DNA from: Nitrospira_D sp035465795
GTDB lineage: Bacteria > Nitrospirota > Nitrospiria > Nitrospirales > Nitrospiraceae
DNA: 64,000 nucleotides
Reading direction: 5' to 3'
NCBI RefSeq assembly: GCF_049546785.1
Contig: NZ_JBMWAN010000002.1
Location: forward strand, 310,001-374,000
Part shown: positions 1 to 8,965 of the stretch, one piece after another
Position numbering within the stretch: position 1 is the stretch's first letter
Layout: each line of letters opens with the position of its first letter
Position numbers and translations under genes: made by a program
The notes under the pieces: model-generated
Database searches by the model: none
What the model saw: the letters and a program-made list of their open reading frames with translations, nothing else
What the model was told of the DNA's origin: nothing

Positions 1-113
1 CCGCGCGCGGAGAGGCGCACGCCGAGCTCATCTTCGATGAGTTTGAGATGGCGGTCGTGGTGACCGAACAATGCGGCAGTATTAGTGCCTTCTCGTAGTT
101 TAAGTTTACGCAC
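1..113 (-). CDS. PhoH-family ATPase, N-terminal fragment
   Basis: Partial gene cut by the left window edge; only the first 37 or so codons are visible. Read on the minus strand from a GTG at 113, the peptide begins VRKLKLREGTNTAALFGHHD and continues with a DRHLKLIEDELGVRLSARG-type stretch. That is the characteristic start of PhoH-like proteins (LFG..D..L..IE..LGV...ARG), cytoplasmic P-loop ATPases tied to RNA metabolism and often found near ybeY. The Walker motifs lie outside the window. An AGGAGGGAG stretch 12-16 bases before the GTG could serve as ribosome binding site. It follows the Ig-like lipoprotein gene in the same direction after about 100 bases. Family call fairly secure; exact start not. 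Confidence 0.7.
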   Translation of the reverse strand, partial: MRKLKLREGTNTAALFGHHDRHLKLIEDELGVRLSAR

Positions 114-212
114 GAATGCGGTGTGCTCTCCCTCCTACAGCATCAGTTGAGTTTATTCTATCAGAGGGGAAAAAGGCGAGACAAGCGGCAGTAGGGGCCG
201 GACGGCCCGGGA

Positions 213-1229
213 TCAAGCCCCGGCCGGCGCGGCAGGCGCAACCGCCGTGAGATTGAGTTCGAATTCCTGAAAGGCGACCGCCCCCTGGCTGTCCTTTGCC
301 AGGATCCTGACTTTATGCGCCCCCGCCTGGCTCGATGCTGCGGCCCAGGTGACCACTCCCGTTTGTGCATCGATCTGCATTCCAGAAGGCGCCGCCTCCA
401 AGGAAAAGGTAATGGCATCCGACTCGGCATCCGTGGCTTGGACGCGATAATCATAGCGATTGTTGACGATGGCGGTAGCCGGACTCGACACAATCTTCGG
501 GGGAGTGTTCCCGACCGGAATCGCCGCCGATCGAATCGCGACGCCGGTGCTCGCGCCATCGGACGGCACCGCCTCGACAACCAGGGTATCCCCGCGGACA
601 AACCCCGCCGTTTCGAACTCGGGGTCATCGCCTTCGTGAATCAACTTGCCGTTCCTCCACCACCGATACAGGGCATGGATGGTATCGCCGTCGACATCCG
701 ACAGGTTGGCCCGAACCTGTACCCGCATCCCCGGGAATACGGACGGGGGATCGATTTCCAGCGCCGCTACGACCGGCGGTGAATTCGCGACAACCACCTG
801 CTCGCTGGTCATCGAAGCCCCTTCGACGATCCCGTCATGCGGCCACGCCTGCACCGTGACCCGATCGCCACGCTTGAGCAGCGCCGCCGGCAACTGCTCA
901 CCCTCCTGCCCGGCTACCGCGTCTCCGTTGATGGTCCACTGGTAGCGGAACCGGAGAGGATTCCGGTCAACGTCCTGCGCCTCGGCATGGGCACTCACAG
1001 GACCGGTTAAGGTCAGCGGCACCGGCTGGATCGTGACCGTGCGAATGACTGGAGGATGGTTTCCCGGTGAAGCCACAACCGGCATGCTATCGGGGGAACT
1101 ACGCTGGCACCCGCTCAAGAGGACCACCCCTAACAGGGAAACGCCCGCGGCCCCTGAAAGGCAGTGCACGGCACGAGGCCTCAAGCCTCGTGCCCGCAGG
1201 ACGCCCTTTGAAACCTGCCCCCCTGTCAT
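213..1229 (-). CDS. Ig-like/PKD-type exported lipoprotein linked to pilY1
   Basis: About 338 residues from the ATG at 1229, which lies one base beyond the pilY1 stop and implies translational coupling. The N-terminus has basic residues, a hydrophobic stretch and a lipobox ending LLSGC near residue 40, so it should be a lipidated envelope protein. Three tandem beta-sandwich-like repeats follow, each opening with an N-x-PP motif (NHPPV, NSPPV, NTPPK) and containing D.D-type acidic pairs (DVDRN, DVDGD, DAESD). The last resembles putative-Ig/cadherin-like domains (D..TG.V.W). Position at the end of the minor-pilin/PilY1 operon suggests a surface partner of the pilus tip adhesin, but this is inference. 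A longer frame opens upstream inside pilY1 but the coupled ATG is preferred. Confidence 0.8.
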   Translation of the reverse strand: MTGGQVSKGVLRARGLRPRAVHCLSGAAGVSLLGVVLLSGCQRSSPDSMPVVASPGNHPPVIRTVTIQPVPLTLTGPVSAHAEAQDVDRNPLRFRYQWTINGDAVAGQEGEQLPAALLKRGDRVTVQAWPHDGIVEGASMTSEQVVVANSPPVVAALEIDPPSVFPGMRVQVRANLSDVDGDTIHALYRWWRNGKLIHEGDDPEFETAGFVRGDTLVVEAVPSDGASTGVAIRSAAIPVGNTPPKIVSSPATAIVNNRYDYRVQATDAESDAITFSLEAAPSGMQIDAQTGVVTWAAASSQAGAHKVRILAKDSQGAVAFQEFELNLTAVAPAAPAGA

Positions 1230-1230
1230 A

Positions 1231-4200
1231 TCAATCCCGTTGATTGATCCACGAGACATATTCGCTCTTGGCAGACAAGCCGTTGAAGGCCACATTGGTC
1301 ACTTTCGAATCGCTCGTCTGAATGAAGCCTGATGCCCCTCCGGCCCCTAAGTGAACGGCCACCTTGGAGGCCACACCTTCACCCAGGGAGACGCTCCGTA
1401 TCGCGTTCCCTGCCGCGTCCACTCCAAAGAGCGGTTCCAGCGGAGGTCCTCCGGTCTTGTAGTAAAGACCGTACAGATTACTCTCTCCTGCCGCGACACA
1501 AATGTCGTTGGTCGGGATAAAGGTCGGAAACAGCACAACCCCTGCAAGTACGCTCGGCGGAACAATCGACCGTTCTTTCGATGTCGGAAGCGTGGTCACC
1601 CATCCATCCATCGCCTTTACGAGATCAATCAAGCTCGTATAGGTAGTGGTCCCGGCAACCCCGATCACTTGATCAGACCCTGGCGCGCAGGAGATGCAGA
1701 TTTGCACGCTTGAGACATCCAGAAGATTACTCTCAAGACAATTCACCGTTGTCGATTGCGTGCACCCGCCGGGCCGCATGACGGAATCTTTGAGCCCGAC
1801 GAGATACTGGGTATCCGCGTTCGTTTTATCCGCCACGCTCAGGAAGCGCCCCGTGCCGAAAAATACCCAGGTTTCTCCCCTATCATCGACGGTGATCGCC
1901 GGACTCGCCGTGACGGGTCCGAGATAGGTCCACCCCGACTGCAAGCTGAACGTGTCCAGCAGTTCCGTGGGGACCCGGTCTGAACCGGAGGCAATACCCC
2001 AGGTCGATGGCGAGCAAGGAGCAGTACTGCAAGTCCCCATCGTCAGGCGATACATCTTGCCCGTCCAACTCCCGATGCCGCTTGACGATGGATCGATCGT
2101 CCGACCGACATAGACCACGTCGTCGCGATAATCGAGCTCGCGGTCATAGGTGACGGGATCGGCCATAAAGGAAGACCAGGACCCCACCGGCATCCTGGTC
2201 ACCGTCGGCGCCGTGCCGAGCGGAGCTCCCAACTGGACCACAAAGAGTTTGGCCCCCGTGGCCGCGCGCCCATCATACCCGTGCATCCCGGAACCGGCCA
2301 CCATGAACCACTTCGCATTCACGTTGCTCGTCTTATCATCCGCGGAAGGATTCATCCGCACCACCGTCGGGAAGCTGGTCGTCAACCCGAGATCCGATGA
2401 CGAATAGACCCCCACGACCCTCGGCGTCGCATCCGGATCGGTAACATCCAGGATGTAATATCCGCTGTACACGTAGCGATCCTCTCCGGGATCGGTCGTA
2501 TCGCCATCGTTGTTGAGATCCATCACGAGGTGAAATGCCGGGCCGCCATTATTGCCGCCCGACGCTGCAGCGCACGCGCCGCAACTTCCACCGAACCGCA
2601 GCCCGACGATGGCAATCGTTCCCCACCCCCCCGGATGAATGCAGCCGGTCGCGGTGGGAGTGGCTCCGCCGCCGCACGCCGCCTCCTCCGTAAAAATGGG
2701 CACGTCCGTAATCCGCGGCTGCAAATCCACATAGGAAATATGGGTGTAATTCGTCTGCGTATACCAGATGAGTTGCGGCAGCAGCGCGTAGGGAACGAAG
2801 CCCCACATCTCCTGACCCACCTCCGGACCGGTGGAGTTGTCGTTCGGACCAGTCGTGTACCACCCATGCTCCTCTTCGCCGGTATTCGGATCGTCGCCCT
2901 TGTGGTAATAGCCCCCGTTAAACGCATGGAGCATTCCGTCGTTGGCGCCCACATAGACCGTCTGCCGGCGCTTGGCCCATCGCTTGTAGAAGCCGCTATA
3001 ACTCATGTCGCCGTGCAACGTATCGTATCGCTCGCGTGGGGCCCCGACGACCGTCGGACTGGAGTTCACCACGTCGCCGAGCTTCCACACTTTCAACGAG
3101 CCGTCGACCGTGACTTCCCGGTTCCGCATGCCCGCCACCTGGGTGCCATGGATGTAATTGATGATGTTGGTCGCCGTGAACGTGCCGCTGCTGCCCGCCC
3201 GCAAATAGGGCTTGAGCGTCGCGGCATTGGCCGTGCTGAACGCCATCTGTTCGTTGACGTCCACCACGCCGTCATTGTCGAGATCGACCCAGGTCACGAG
3301 GTTGCGCGGACTGCTGGCGATATCGCGGTTGGCCAGTTTCTTCCCGGCCTCCCAGATCCCCTGCATTTCCCGCAGACCCACCGTCTCATAGGGCGTCGTA
3401 CTGTCAGCCAGGCCATCCATGGGAGCCACATCGTGATACCGCTCCACCACAACGTTGCCCGACACCGGATCCTTCTTCGTCACCACGATGTTGTCATCGG
3501 CATAAACAAGCCTTCCATCCGGGGCCCCACCGGGACTACGATCCTCCCGCAGATTCCCGAACCCATCGACGAAGAGCCCTTGCACAAACCCGGTCCACTT
3601 GATTTCATTCACGCCCTCGAATGTCGAGGGATAAAAGAACGCTTGATAGAGCGAACCTTCTCCCGTCGAAGAGGTGGCGAGCACCGAGATGGAGGTACCG
3701 GACGCCGCCTTTTTGAGAATGGCCGCAATCGCCGCATTGATCTGGGCCGCAAGATCGCCGCCCTCGGAGGCATCGTAGAAAGTATCCGGCACACAGTCCC
3801 TGTCGAAATCCCATTCCGGGTTGCTGGTGCTGGCGCCGCTTCCGAGATTCGAGGCGGCGGGGTAGGTGCAGGCCTGGGAACCGGTCAGATCGACGGCATT
3901 GTCGTTATTGCGGTCCTCGAATCCCCCATACTTGGCCGCGGAGGCCAAGAGGGCGGCCCCGGTGGGGCCACCCATGGCATTGACCGCATAGAACATGGCG
4001 TTTTGCGTACCGGACAGGTCGCTCCGCAGATCGTGCGTACGCCCGTAATAGGCCACATCATCCAACCGGTCGCCCGCCGCGCCACTGCTCACGACCCCGA
4101 TATTCGCCCCGGTAAAGAGATTCCCGAACGGTTGCTGTAAATCCGGCGCAGTGCCGTCGTTCACCCCAATGCCCGGACTGATCATCAGGACAAAACATTT

Positions 4201-5523
4201 GGCGCAATAGACCATCTGGCCCAAGCTGGCAAAATAATAGGGATCGCCGACCGCCCCGATCCCGCCCGAACTATATCCGGTCGACCAGGACCCGCTGTTG
4301 CTGTAACAAGGTCCCTGGCTCTTGCGGAACAGACAGAGCCCCTCATAGAGCGCTTCCGCGAGGGGAGAATTGGCCTCTACCTGTTCGTTGCGGATGTTTG
4401 TGACATCCGATGAATTAAAGGCCTCATCATACGAGAACTGAAGACTGCCGCCCTTCCCGGTGTCGGCATTCACAAACATGACACCCACATGCATATTGTC
4501 GGTCCGCATGGTTTGGAAGAGGCCCAGCGACCGCTCCTTCTTATAGCAAGCCAGGTGGCCCATATAATCCGGATCGCCTGAAATGCAGCTCGTGGCGGCC
4601 CCCGACGCTCCCGGCACATTAGGCTCGGTGGTCAAATCCACCTCCAGCGAATAGCGCATGGCCGGGGCATTATCGAACGGGCTGGCCGTCCCGTTGTCAT
4701 TGACATACAGGAATCCTTCCCCGACCCCGAAAAAAATCCCGGTATTGACCGTGGCGCCTCCGGCCAGAGTCACCGTGGCCACCGGCAACGATGGCGCACG
4801 ACCGTTCAAGGTGGCATTGGGAACAAATTTTACATAGCGCCAGCAGGAGTTCGAATTGTTGCTGCAACTGGCAGTGCTGCCATTTTCCCCCGTCTTGCGC
4901 TCGCCGTTGAGGTTGTTGGCCGTTCCGTCCGCATTGGCCTGGGCCGGAATGGGTTTCCCTCCCACAAGCACCTGGTAGATCATTTCCTTCTTCCTCTGGG
5001 TGAGCCAGTTCAGGAAGTTGCCGTCCCAATAGGATCCACTGCACGTCGCCGACACGGACGTCTTTACCGACCCGTAATTGAAACTGTTGCTGTCGGTCGT
5101 GTAGCAACGCAGGGGATCGAACATGCCGTAGTACGATTTGGTCGAGATGAAGAGATCGGCCGGCGAGGTGACATTGGAGGTATTGATCGTGCCTCCACTG
5201 GTATCGACCGCCACCAGATCGTCACCGGATTGGCTATCGACCGTCACATTGGCCGCGTACTTGGACGCCGTGGCCGTACCGGTCTTGAATGAGATGGGAT
5301 ATTTGTGATTCGTCCCGCTGTAGGCGGCTTCGAGCGTGAAGTTCCCCATGTCCACGAGAAACAAGATATTCGGCGGCACGGCCTGGCTGAGAAACAACGG
5401 GAAATTGGTATAGTCTCCCATGCTCTGTGCTGCCACGCCTACCGGAGCACTCGACAACAACAACCCGAGGGCTGCGGCTGCCCAGAGTCCCGTTCCCCGC
5501 ACCGCCTTATCTGTATGCTTCAT
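1231..5523 (-). CDS. pilY1: PilY1 type IV pilus tip adhesin/assembly protein
   Basis: 1430 residues, a usual size for PilY1/PilC, with a signal peptide ending near SAPVGVAAQS and ribosome binding site GGGAGG before the ATG. The N-terminal half corresponds to the von Willebrand A-like region (PPNILFLVD near residue 52). The C-terminal half is the PilY1/PilC beta-propeller (VNSSPTVVG, YVGANDGMLHAFNGG, WGFVPYALLP). Several acidic loops look like calcium sites (DLDNDGVVD, DRNNDNAVD, DLNNDGDTTD, DFDRDCVPD). PilY1 sits at the pilus tip with the minor pilins, helps prime assembly, counters PilT retraction and binds surfaces. Odd: the metal-ion-dependent adhesion motif DxSxS is absent; the aligned residues read DMGNF. 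It ends the second minor-pilin set and is followed at once by the Ig-like lipoprotein gene. Confidence 0.93.
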   Translation of the reverse strand: MKHTDKAVRGTGLWAAAALGLLLSSAPVGVAAQSMGDYTNFPLFLSQAVPPNILFLVDMGNFTLEAAYSGTNHKYPISFKTGTATASKYAANVTVDSQSGDDLVAVDTSGGTINTSNVTSPADLFISTKSYYGMFDPLRCYTTDSNSFNYGSVKTSVSATCSGSYWDGNFLNWLTQRKKEMIYQVLVGGKPIPAQANADGTANNLNGERKTGENGSTASCSNNSNSCWRYVKFVPNATLNGRAPSLPVATVTLAGGATVNTGIFFGVGEGFLYVNDNGTASPFDNAPAMRYSLEVDLTTEPNVPGASGAATSCISGDPDYMGHLACYKKERSLGLFQTMRTDNMHVGVMFVNADTGKGGSLQFSYDEAFNSSDVTNIRNEQVEANSPLAEALYEGLCLFRKSQGPCYSNSGSWSTGYSSGGIGAVGDPYYFASLGQMVYCAKCFVLMISPGIGVNDGTAPDLQQPFGNLFTGANIGVVSSGAAGDRLDDVAYYGRTHDLRSDLSGTQNAMFYAVNAMGGPTGAALLASAAKYGGFEDRNNDNAVDLTGSQACTYPAASNLGSGASTSNPEWDFDRDCVPDTFYDASEGGDLAAQINAAIAAILKKAASGTSISVLATSSTGEGSLYQAFFYPSTFEGVNEIKWTGFVQGLFVDGFGNLREDRSPGGAPDGRLVYADDNIVVTKKDPVSGNVVVERYHDVAPMDGLADSTTPYETVGLREMQGIWEAGKKLANRDIASSPRNLVTWVDLDNDGVVDVNEQMAFSTANAATLKPYLRAGSSGTFTATNIINYIHGTQVAGMRNREVTVDGSLKVWKLGDVVNSSPTVVGAPRERYDTLHGDMSYSGFYKRWAKRRQTVYVGANDGMLHAFNGGYYHKGDDPNTGEEEHGWYTTGPNDNSTGPEVGQEMWGFVPYALLPQLIWYTQTNYTHISYVDLQPRITDVPIFTEEAACGGGATPTATGCIHPGGWGTIAIVGLRFGGSCGACAAASGGNNGGPAFHLVMDLNNDGDTTDPGEDRYVYSGYYILDVTDPDATPRVVGVYSSSDLGLTTSFPTVVRMNPSADDKTSNVNAKWFMVAGSGMHGYDGRAATGAKLFVVQLGAPLGTAPTVTRMPVGSWSSFMADPVTYDRELDYRDDVVYVGRTIDPSSSGIGSWTGKMYRLTMGTCSTAPCSPSTWGIASGSDRVPTELLDTFSLQSGWTYLGPVTASPAITVDDRGETWVFFGTGRFLSVADKTNADTQYLVGLKDSVMRPGGCTQSTTVNCLESNLLDVSSVQICISCAPGSDQVIGVAGTTTYTSLIDLVKAMDGWVTTLPTSKERSIVPPSVLAGVVLFPTFIPTNDICVAAGESNLYGLYYKTGGPPLEPLFGVDAAGNAIRSVSLGEGVASKVAVHLGAGGASGFIQTSDSKVTNVAFNGLSAKSEYVSWINQRD

Positions 5524-5608
5524 AAGTATCCTCCCGGTAATGCTCGAAGGGCCGGCCGCTACGCCGCGCCTTCATGGGAGCAGAACACTGCGACGTCACC
5601 TGACGTCC

Positions 5609-6256
5609 CTAAATGCGCTGACAGCCCTCATTCTCTAAGCAGGCATAGACGGCGGTCAGCCGGCTCCTCATCCCGGTCGTCACGTTCGTCGCCACGCAAT
5701 CGATGCGATACATCAGATCAATCCCGCCATTCACGCCGCTATACGGCGCATGATAGCCCGAGTGGCGTTCGGCCCCCATCCCGGGGCGCTGCCTCTTGTA
5801 GAGATAATCAATATCCCCGACGACTGAATAGGCCCCCACGGTCTGAACAAGATTCGGCACCGCAGCCGTTACCCCGTCGGGAAACGGAGGACCGATCGGC
5901 GTATCAACCGAGTTCGCCCCGACACTTCCGATTTCTGCCTCCAGCTGCGTCTTATTACTCAGCGGAATCGGACCCGGAGGGGTTTGATTGTCGAGCAACG
6001 CCGTCGGCACGACGTTGTCGTTCTCCTTGACTTGCTGAATCACTTTCACCCCGGTCTGTATGCAGGCTTCCGCCGCGGCCGACGAGGCCTCCATCGAACT
6101 GGCAAACCCTGCCACGCGATTGTCCAGCCCTGTCATCGTGAGCGCGCCGATCCCGAGCACCGTCATCATGAGCATCACCATTAGCACGCTCAGGAGCGCG
6201 ATCCCCTGTTCATTTCTCGCTTCCCCCGGCCCTGAGACTGCTCGAATAGTCGCCAT
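5609..6256 (-). CDS. pilX: PilX-type minor pilin
   Basis: 215 residues from the ATG at 6256 (MATIRAVSGPGEARNEQG). A basic N-terminus ends in EQG and is followed by the hydrophobic helix IALLSVLMVMLMMTVLGIG, the PilX N-terminal pattern. PilX is a minor pilin of the tip-priming complex with PilV, PilW, FimT and PilY1. The globular part carries the usual AEACIQ stretch after the helix and two late cysteines. It lies 15 bases after pilW and 85 before pilY1 in the order fimT-pilV-pilW-pilX-pilY1, the order of Pseudomonas-type operons. A longer upstream frame exists but overlaps pilW and is rejected. Confidence 0.88.
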   Translation of the reverse strand: MATIRAVSGPGEARNEQGIALLSVLMVMLMMTVLGIGALTMTGLDNRVAGFASSMEASSAAAEACIQTGVKVIQQVKENDNVVPTALLDNQTPPGPIPLSNKTQLEAEIGSVGANSVDTPIGPPFPDGVTAAVPNLVQTVGAYSVVGDIDYLYKRQRPGMGAERHSGYHAPYSGVNGGIDLMYRIDCVATNVTTGMRSRLTAVYACLENEGCQRI

Positions 6257-6270
6257 GTCGTTTCCGCTCC

Positions 6271-7443
6271 CTACTTTCTGAGATTGCGGAGTTCTACGGT
6301 TTTCGTGAGGAGGCGCCGGCGCGTCGATGTGTAGGGCGGCGTCAGCGTGGCATAGTCGCCCGCCACATAGACTCCGTCTGAATGCAGGTGATCGCTTACT
6401 TGCAGCGCCGCACTTTGATTCGTTCGCCCGTTGGCTTCGCCGAACCCTTGATCCGCGCTCCGCTGCCGGCCCACCACGGTCACTTGCGCCAACCGGATCT
6501 TGTCGGGCGTCATGAGTCCCGTCGCCCACGAGTTGTTCGTCACAAAATCCGCCTGATCGAACCCCGCCGCCCCGCCCTGATTATCGATGACCTGATCCGG
6601 AATCCCGCTATTGATGCCCGCAACGCAGCCATCGCAGGCATAGGCGAACTGGATGTCTTCGATTTCATCTGCGATCGACGTGCAGCGGCTCCCCGCGGTC
6701 GTGCAGTCCAACACACCCGCCGTCATGCCACCGGCCACGCCGCGCACAAGGCACGGCGAGCGGCCATTACACAATCCCGTCGGATCGGGAGGCGGGATCA
6801 CCTGATACGTGATGCACTGCAGCAGATACACCGGCGTATTCTTCCTCATTGGCCCTTCGATCTGCGGGCCAACCACGCTAATGGTCAGATTGGTCCCGCC
6901 GACCGCTGTGACCGTGCCGGTCAGGGTTCCGTCAATCGAGACCGTCGCCGCCGGCGGCCCTGTGAGGGTTCCGCCTGCCTCTATCGCCATGTCATTGACC
7001 GACGTGGCCGATGGCATCGCAATGACTGTCGCCGCCCCCGTGGGGCCGGCATTGATCGCCGTATCGACCTGGAATACCCAGGGTGGATTGGTGGCAGTCC
7101 CCACAGGGTTCCCGACCGGAACGATCAGGCTGATGCGGTCCGGCCCGCGATCCGGCCCTGTCACCGTGTGATCCGCCGGCACCACCGCGGACGGACAATT
7201 CCCGACCGGCCCGCTCGCCGGGCCATAGCCGGCCAGCCGAAGATCCCGGGCAAGATATTCCATGGCGATGCGGACATTCTGCTGAGTGTCGACCGTCTGT
7301 TCGCTCGTGCGCATCGCTTTGTCGGACATCGTCAACATCGCCAATCCCGCTGCCACAACCAGCGCCGCCACCACGACGCCGACCATTAACTCGATCAGCG
7401 TCATGCCCTGCTGGTTTGTTTCATTTACTCGATGTCTCACCAT
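6271..7443 (-). CDS. pilW: PilW-type minor pilin
   Basis: 390 residues from the ATG at 7443. The leader MVRHRVNETNQQG precedes MTLIELMVGVVVAALVVAAG, a class III prepilin signal with the glutamate at +5 expected for PilD cleavage and methylation. The stretch NVRIAMEYLARDLRLAGYG just after the helix is typical of PilW. The C-terminal half contains cysteines including YACDGC. PilW belongs to the priming complex at the pilus tip. The gene starts 27 bases after the pilV stop and is followed by pilX after 15 bases, so one transcript is likely. It is somewhat longer than many PilW proteins. Confidence 0.9.
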   Translation of the reverse strand: MVRHRVNETNQQGMTLIELMVGVVVAALVVAAGLAMLTMSDKAMRTSEQTVDTQQNVRIAMEYLARDLRLAGYGPASGPVGNCPSAVVPADHTVTGPDRGPDRISLIVPVGNPVGTATNPPWVFQVDTAINAGPTGAATVIAMPSATSVNDMAIEAGGTLTGPPAATVSIDGTLTGTVTAVGGTNLTISVVGPQIEGPMRKNTPVYLLQCITYQVIPPPDPTGLCNGRSPCLVRGVAGGMTAGVLDCTTAGSRCTSIADEIEDIQFAYACDGCVAGINSGIPDQVIDNQGGAAGFDQADFVTNNSWATGLMTPDKIRLAQVTVVGRQRSADQGFGEANGRTNQSAALQVSDHLHSDGVYVAGDYATLTPPYTSTRRRLLTKTVELRNLRK

Positions 7444-7469
7444 GTTGCCCGTCCCCACATTCCGTCTCC

Positions 7470-8009
7470 TCAGGATTCCGGCGCAATGATCGTCGTCAGG
7501 GTGATTCGCTTGAGACGGGCCGCTTTCGATTCCCCGGCCGCTCCGGTCCATGAAATGGTGACGGCAACCGGATACTGGTTCAGCAATGTATCCAGCACAC
7601 CGACTGGTGCCGGAGGCACTGTGATCACCCCCCGGACATTCGTCAGTCCGGACGCCTGGGGATTCGCCAACAATTGCACCCATTGATTGCAATCGCCCCA
7701 CGCCATGGGCTGGGTCACCGGACTTTGCGGACATGGCGTCGGGTTGTTGGTATCAATAGCGTACTGGCCGGCATTTCTTCGATTGTTGTGGATCCGCTCG
7801 ATCATGTCGGCGGCCAGATTGGTGGCTCGCGTGAGTTCCGTGGAATCGACATTGCGGGTCAGTGAGATGCCCTGCATTGCCGCCAGGGCCAAGAGACCGG
7901 TCGCGAGAATGGCCATCGCAACCATGCTCTCAACCAACGTGAAGCCTGATTGGCCACACGCCACCGACTCCGCCTCTCTCCTAGGCCTCATCATGATGAA
8001 GGACTTCAT
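7470..8009 (-). CDS. pilV: PilV-type minor pilin
   Basis: 179 residues from the ATG at 8009, which overlaps the stop of the preceding fimT gene in an ATGA junction. The leader ends in CGQSG and is followed by FTLVESMVAMAILATGLLAL, a standard prepilin helix with E5. The downstream LAADMIERIHNNR stretch is the usual PilV signature. Minor pilin acting with PilW, PilX and PilY1. An internal in-frame ATG five residues on (MMRPRR) cannot be excluded as the start. Confidence 0.9.
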   Translation of the reverse strand: MKSFIMMRPRREAESVACGQSGFTLVESMVAMAILATGLLALAAMQGISLTRNVDSTELTRATNLAADMIERIHNNRRNAGQYAIDTNNPTPCPQSPVTQPMAWGDCNQWVQLLANPQASGLTNVRGVITVPPAPVGVLDTLLNQYPVAVTISWTGAAGESKAARLKRITLTTIIAPES

Positions 8010-8542
8010 AAGCACACCGGTGCCGGGCACCAATTCGCGACGCCTCGAGGCGTGATTTTGAGGGCATACTGCACCCCCTTCGTATTGACAAGCGCCAGCT
8101 CCTGGTTGGCCGCCACCCCGGGACCTCCCGTCCGCACCCCCATAGAATTGAACGAGACGGTCGTCGTTGCCACCGGCGTCCACCCCGGCGATGGCCCGAC
8201 ATTCAGCGTGACGACTTGCGGCGTATTCATGGTCCGGGTGGTCGAAAGAACCACATTCGTCGCGGCATTGGCGGTTGATATCACCATCGACCCGTTGGCC
8301 AGACTCAGCGTCACGGTCACAGGGATATTGCGGCTCATCGCCGTCATGCGCGCCAGAGCCAACTGGTGCTGCACCTCACTGATCGCCTCGCGTAACTGAG
8401 TACGCGCGATCCAAGCGGTAAAGTTTGGCGCAGCCAGCGTGCTCGCAATCCCAATGATGGCGACGACGATCATCATTTCCACCAGGGTGAAACCACGTTC
8501 TGCAGATTGTCGCCCGACGGTATTGCGGCTGAGTATCTTCAC
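8006..8542 (-). CDS. fimT: FimT/GspH-type minor pseudopilin
   Basis: About 178 residues. The leader ends SAERG and is followed by FTLVEMMIVVAIIGIASTLA, a classic class III prepilin signal. The family motif of FimT/GspH (APNFTAWIARTQLREA...) comes next. I favour the GTG at 8542 because AGGAGG lies 13 bases upstream and the leader is then 17 residues; an ATG at 8572 and a TTG at 8596 are in frame and possible. First gene of the second minor-pilin set. FimT helps initiate pilus assembly and in some species binds DNA during uptake; nothing here shows that role. It overlaps pilV by four bases. Confidence 0.88.
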   Translation of the reverse strand: MKILSRNTVGRQSAERGFTLVEMMIVVAIIGIASTLAAPNFTAWIARTQLREAISEVQHQLALARMTAMSRNIPVTVTLSLANGSMVISTANAATNVVLSTTRTMNTPQVVTLNVGPSPGWTPVATTTVSFNSMGVRTGGPGVAANQELALVNTKGVQYALKITPRGVANWCPAPVCL

Positions 8543-8965
8543 GCTGGCCTCTCGTCCTCCTGTCACACCCATTGCGCCGGAATCCAGACTGAGCAAGGGG
8601 CATGCCGGTAGGCGTTCCCTGACGGAAGAAGCTAACTCGTTGTTTTTCTGTCCGGTGAGCTCTGCGTACGATGTGGGCTTCGCACAATCCTCGCACTATC
8701 GGACGACAATTTTCGTCGCCCGGTCCGGCTCCAGCTCGGCGCCACTCGCGTCTCGCAGCCCGCCGTTCACTGGACGGGTCCTGGAAACGTACGCCGACTC
8801 GTGGATGGGTCAGAAAAAGAACGGGGAGGAATGGAGAAGAACGGACCAGCCCGGGTATTTCGATTCGTTCAGACTCCTCTACACTCCGGGCTGAACCCTT
8901 CGTTCATGCCCCTGTCGACGGGAGCGGGATACGCCGACAGATAACGCCTCCCGCCGCTGACAAGG
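8543..8965. other. gene-free stretch between pilB and fimT
   Basis: About 420 bases with no convincing gene. It should contain the promoter or leader of the fimT-pilV-pilW-pilX-pilY1 operon. An inverted repeat AGCCCGG/CCGGGCT (about 8848-8894) with a loop of some 30 bases could fold, but lacks a T-tract. I looked by eye for the conserved core of a c-di-GMP-I riboswitch on the minus strand and did not see it. No clear sigma70 promoter was recognised. Confidence 0.5.

Noticed and set aside
2530..4140. Long plus-strand frame (536 codons) opposite pilY1
   Set aside because: Arg/His/Gly-rich composition with no family motif, fully antisense to a well-supported gene; an artefact of GC-rich codon use.
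8543..8965. Possible c-di-GMP riboswitch ahead of the second minor-pilin operon
   Set aside because: I looked for the conserved GEMM-I core on the minus strand by eye and did not find it; a covariance-model scan would settle it.
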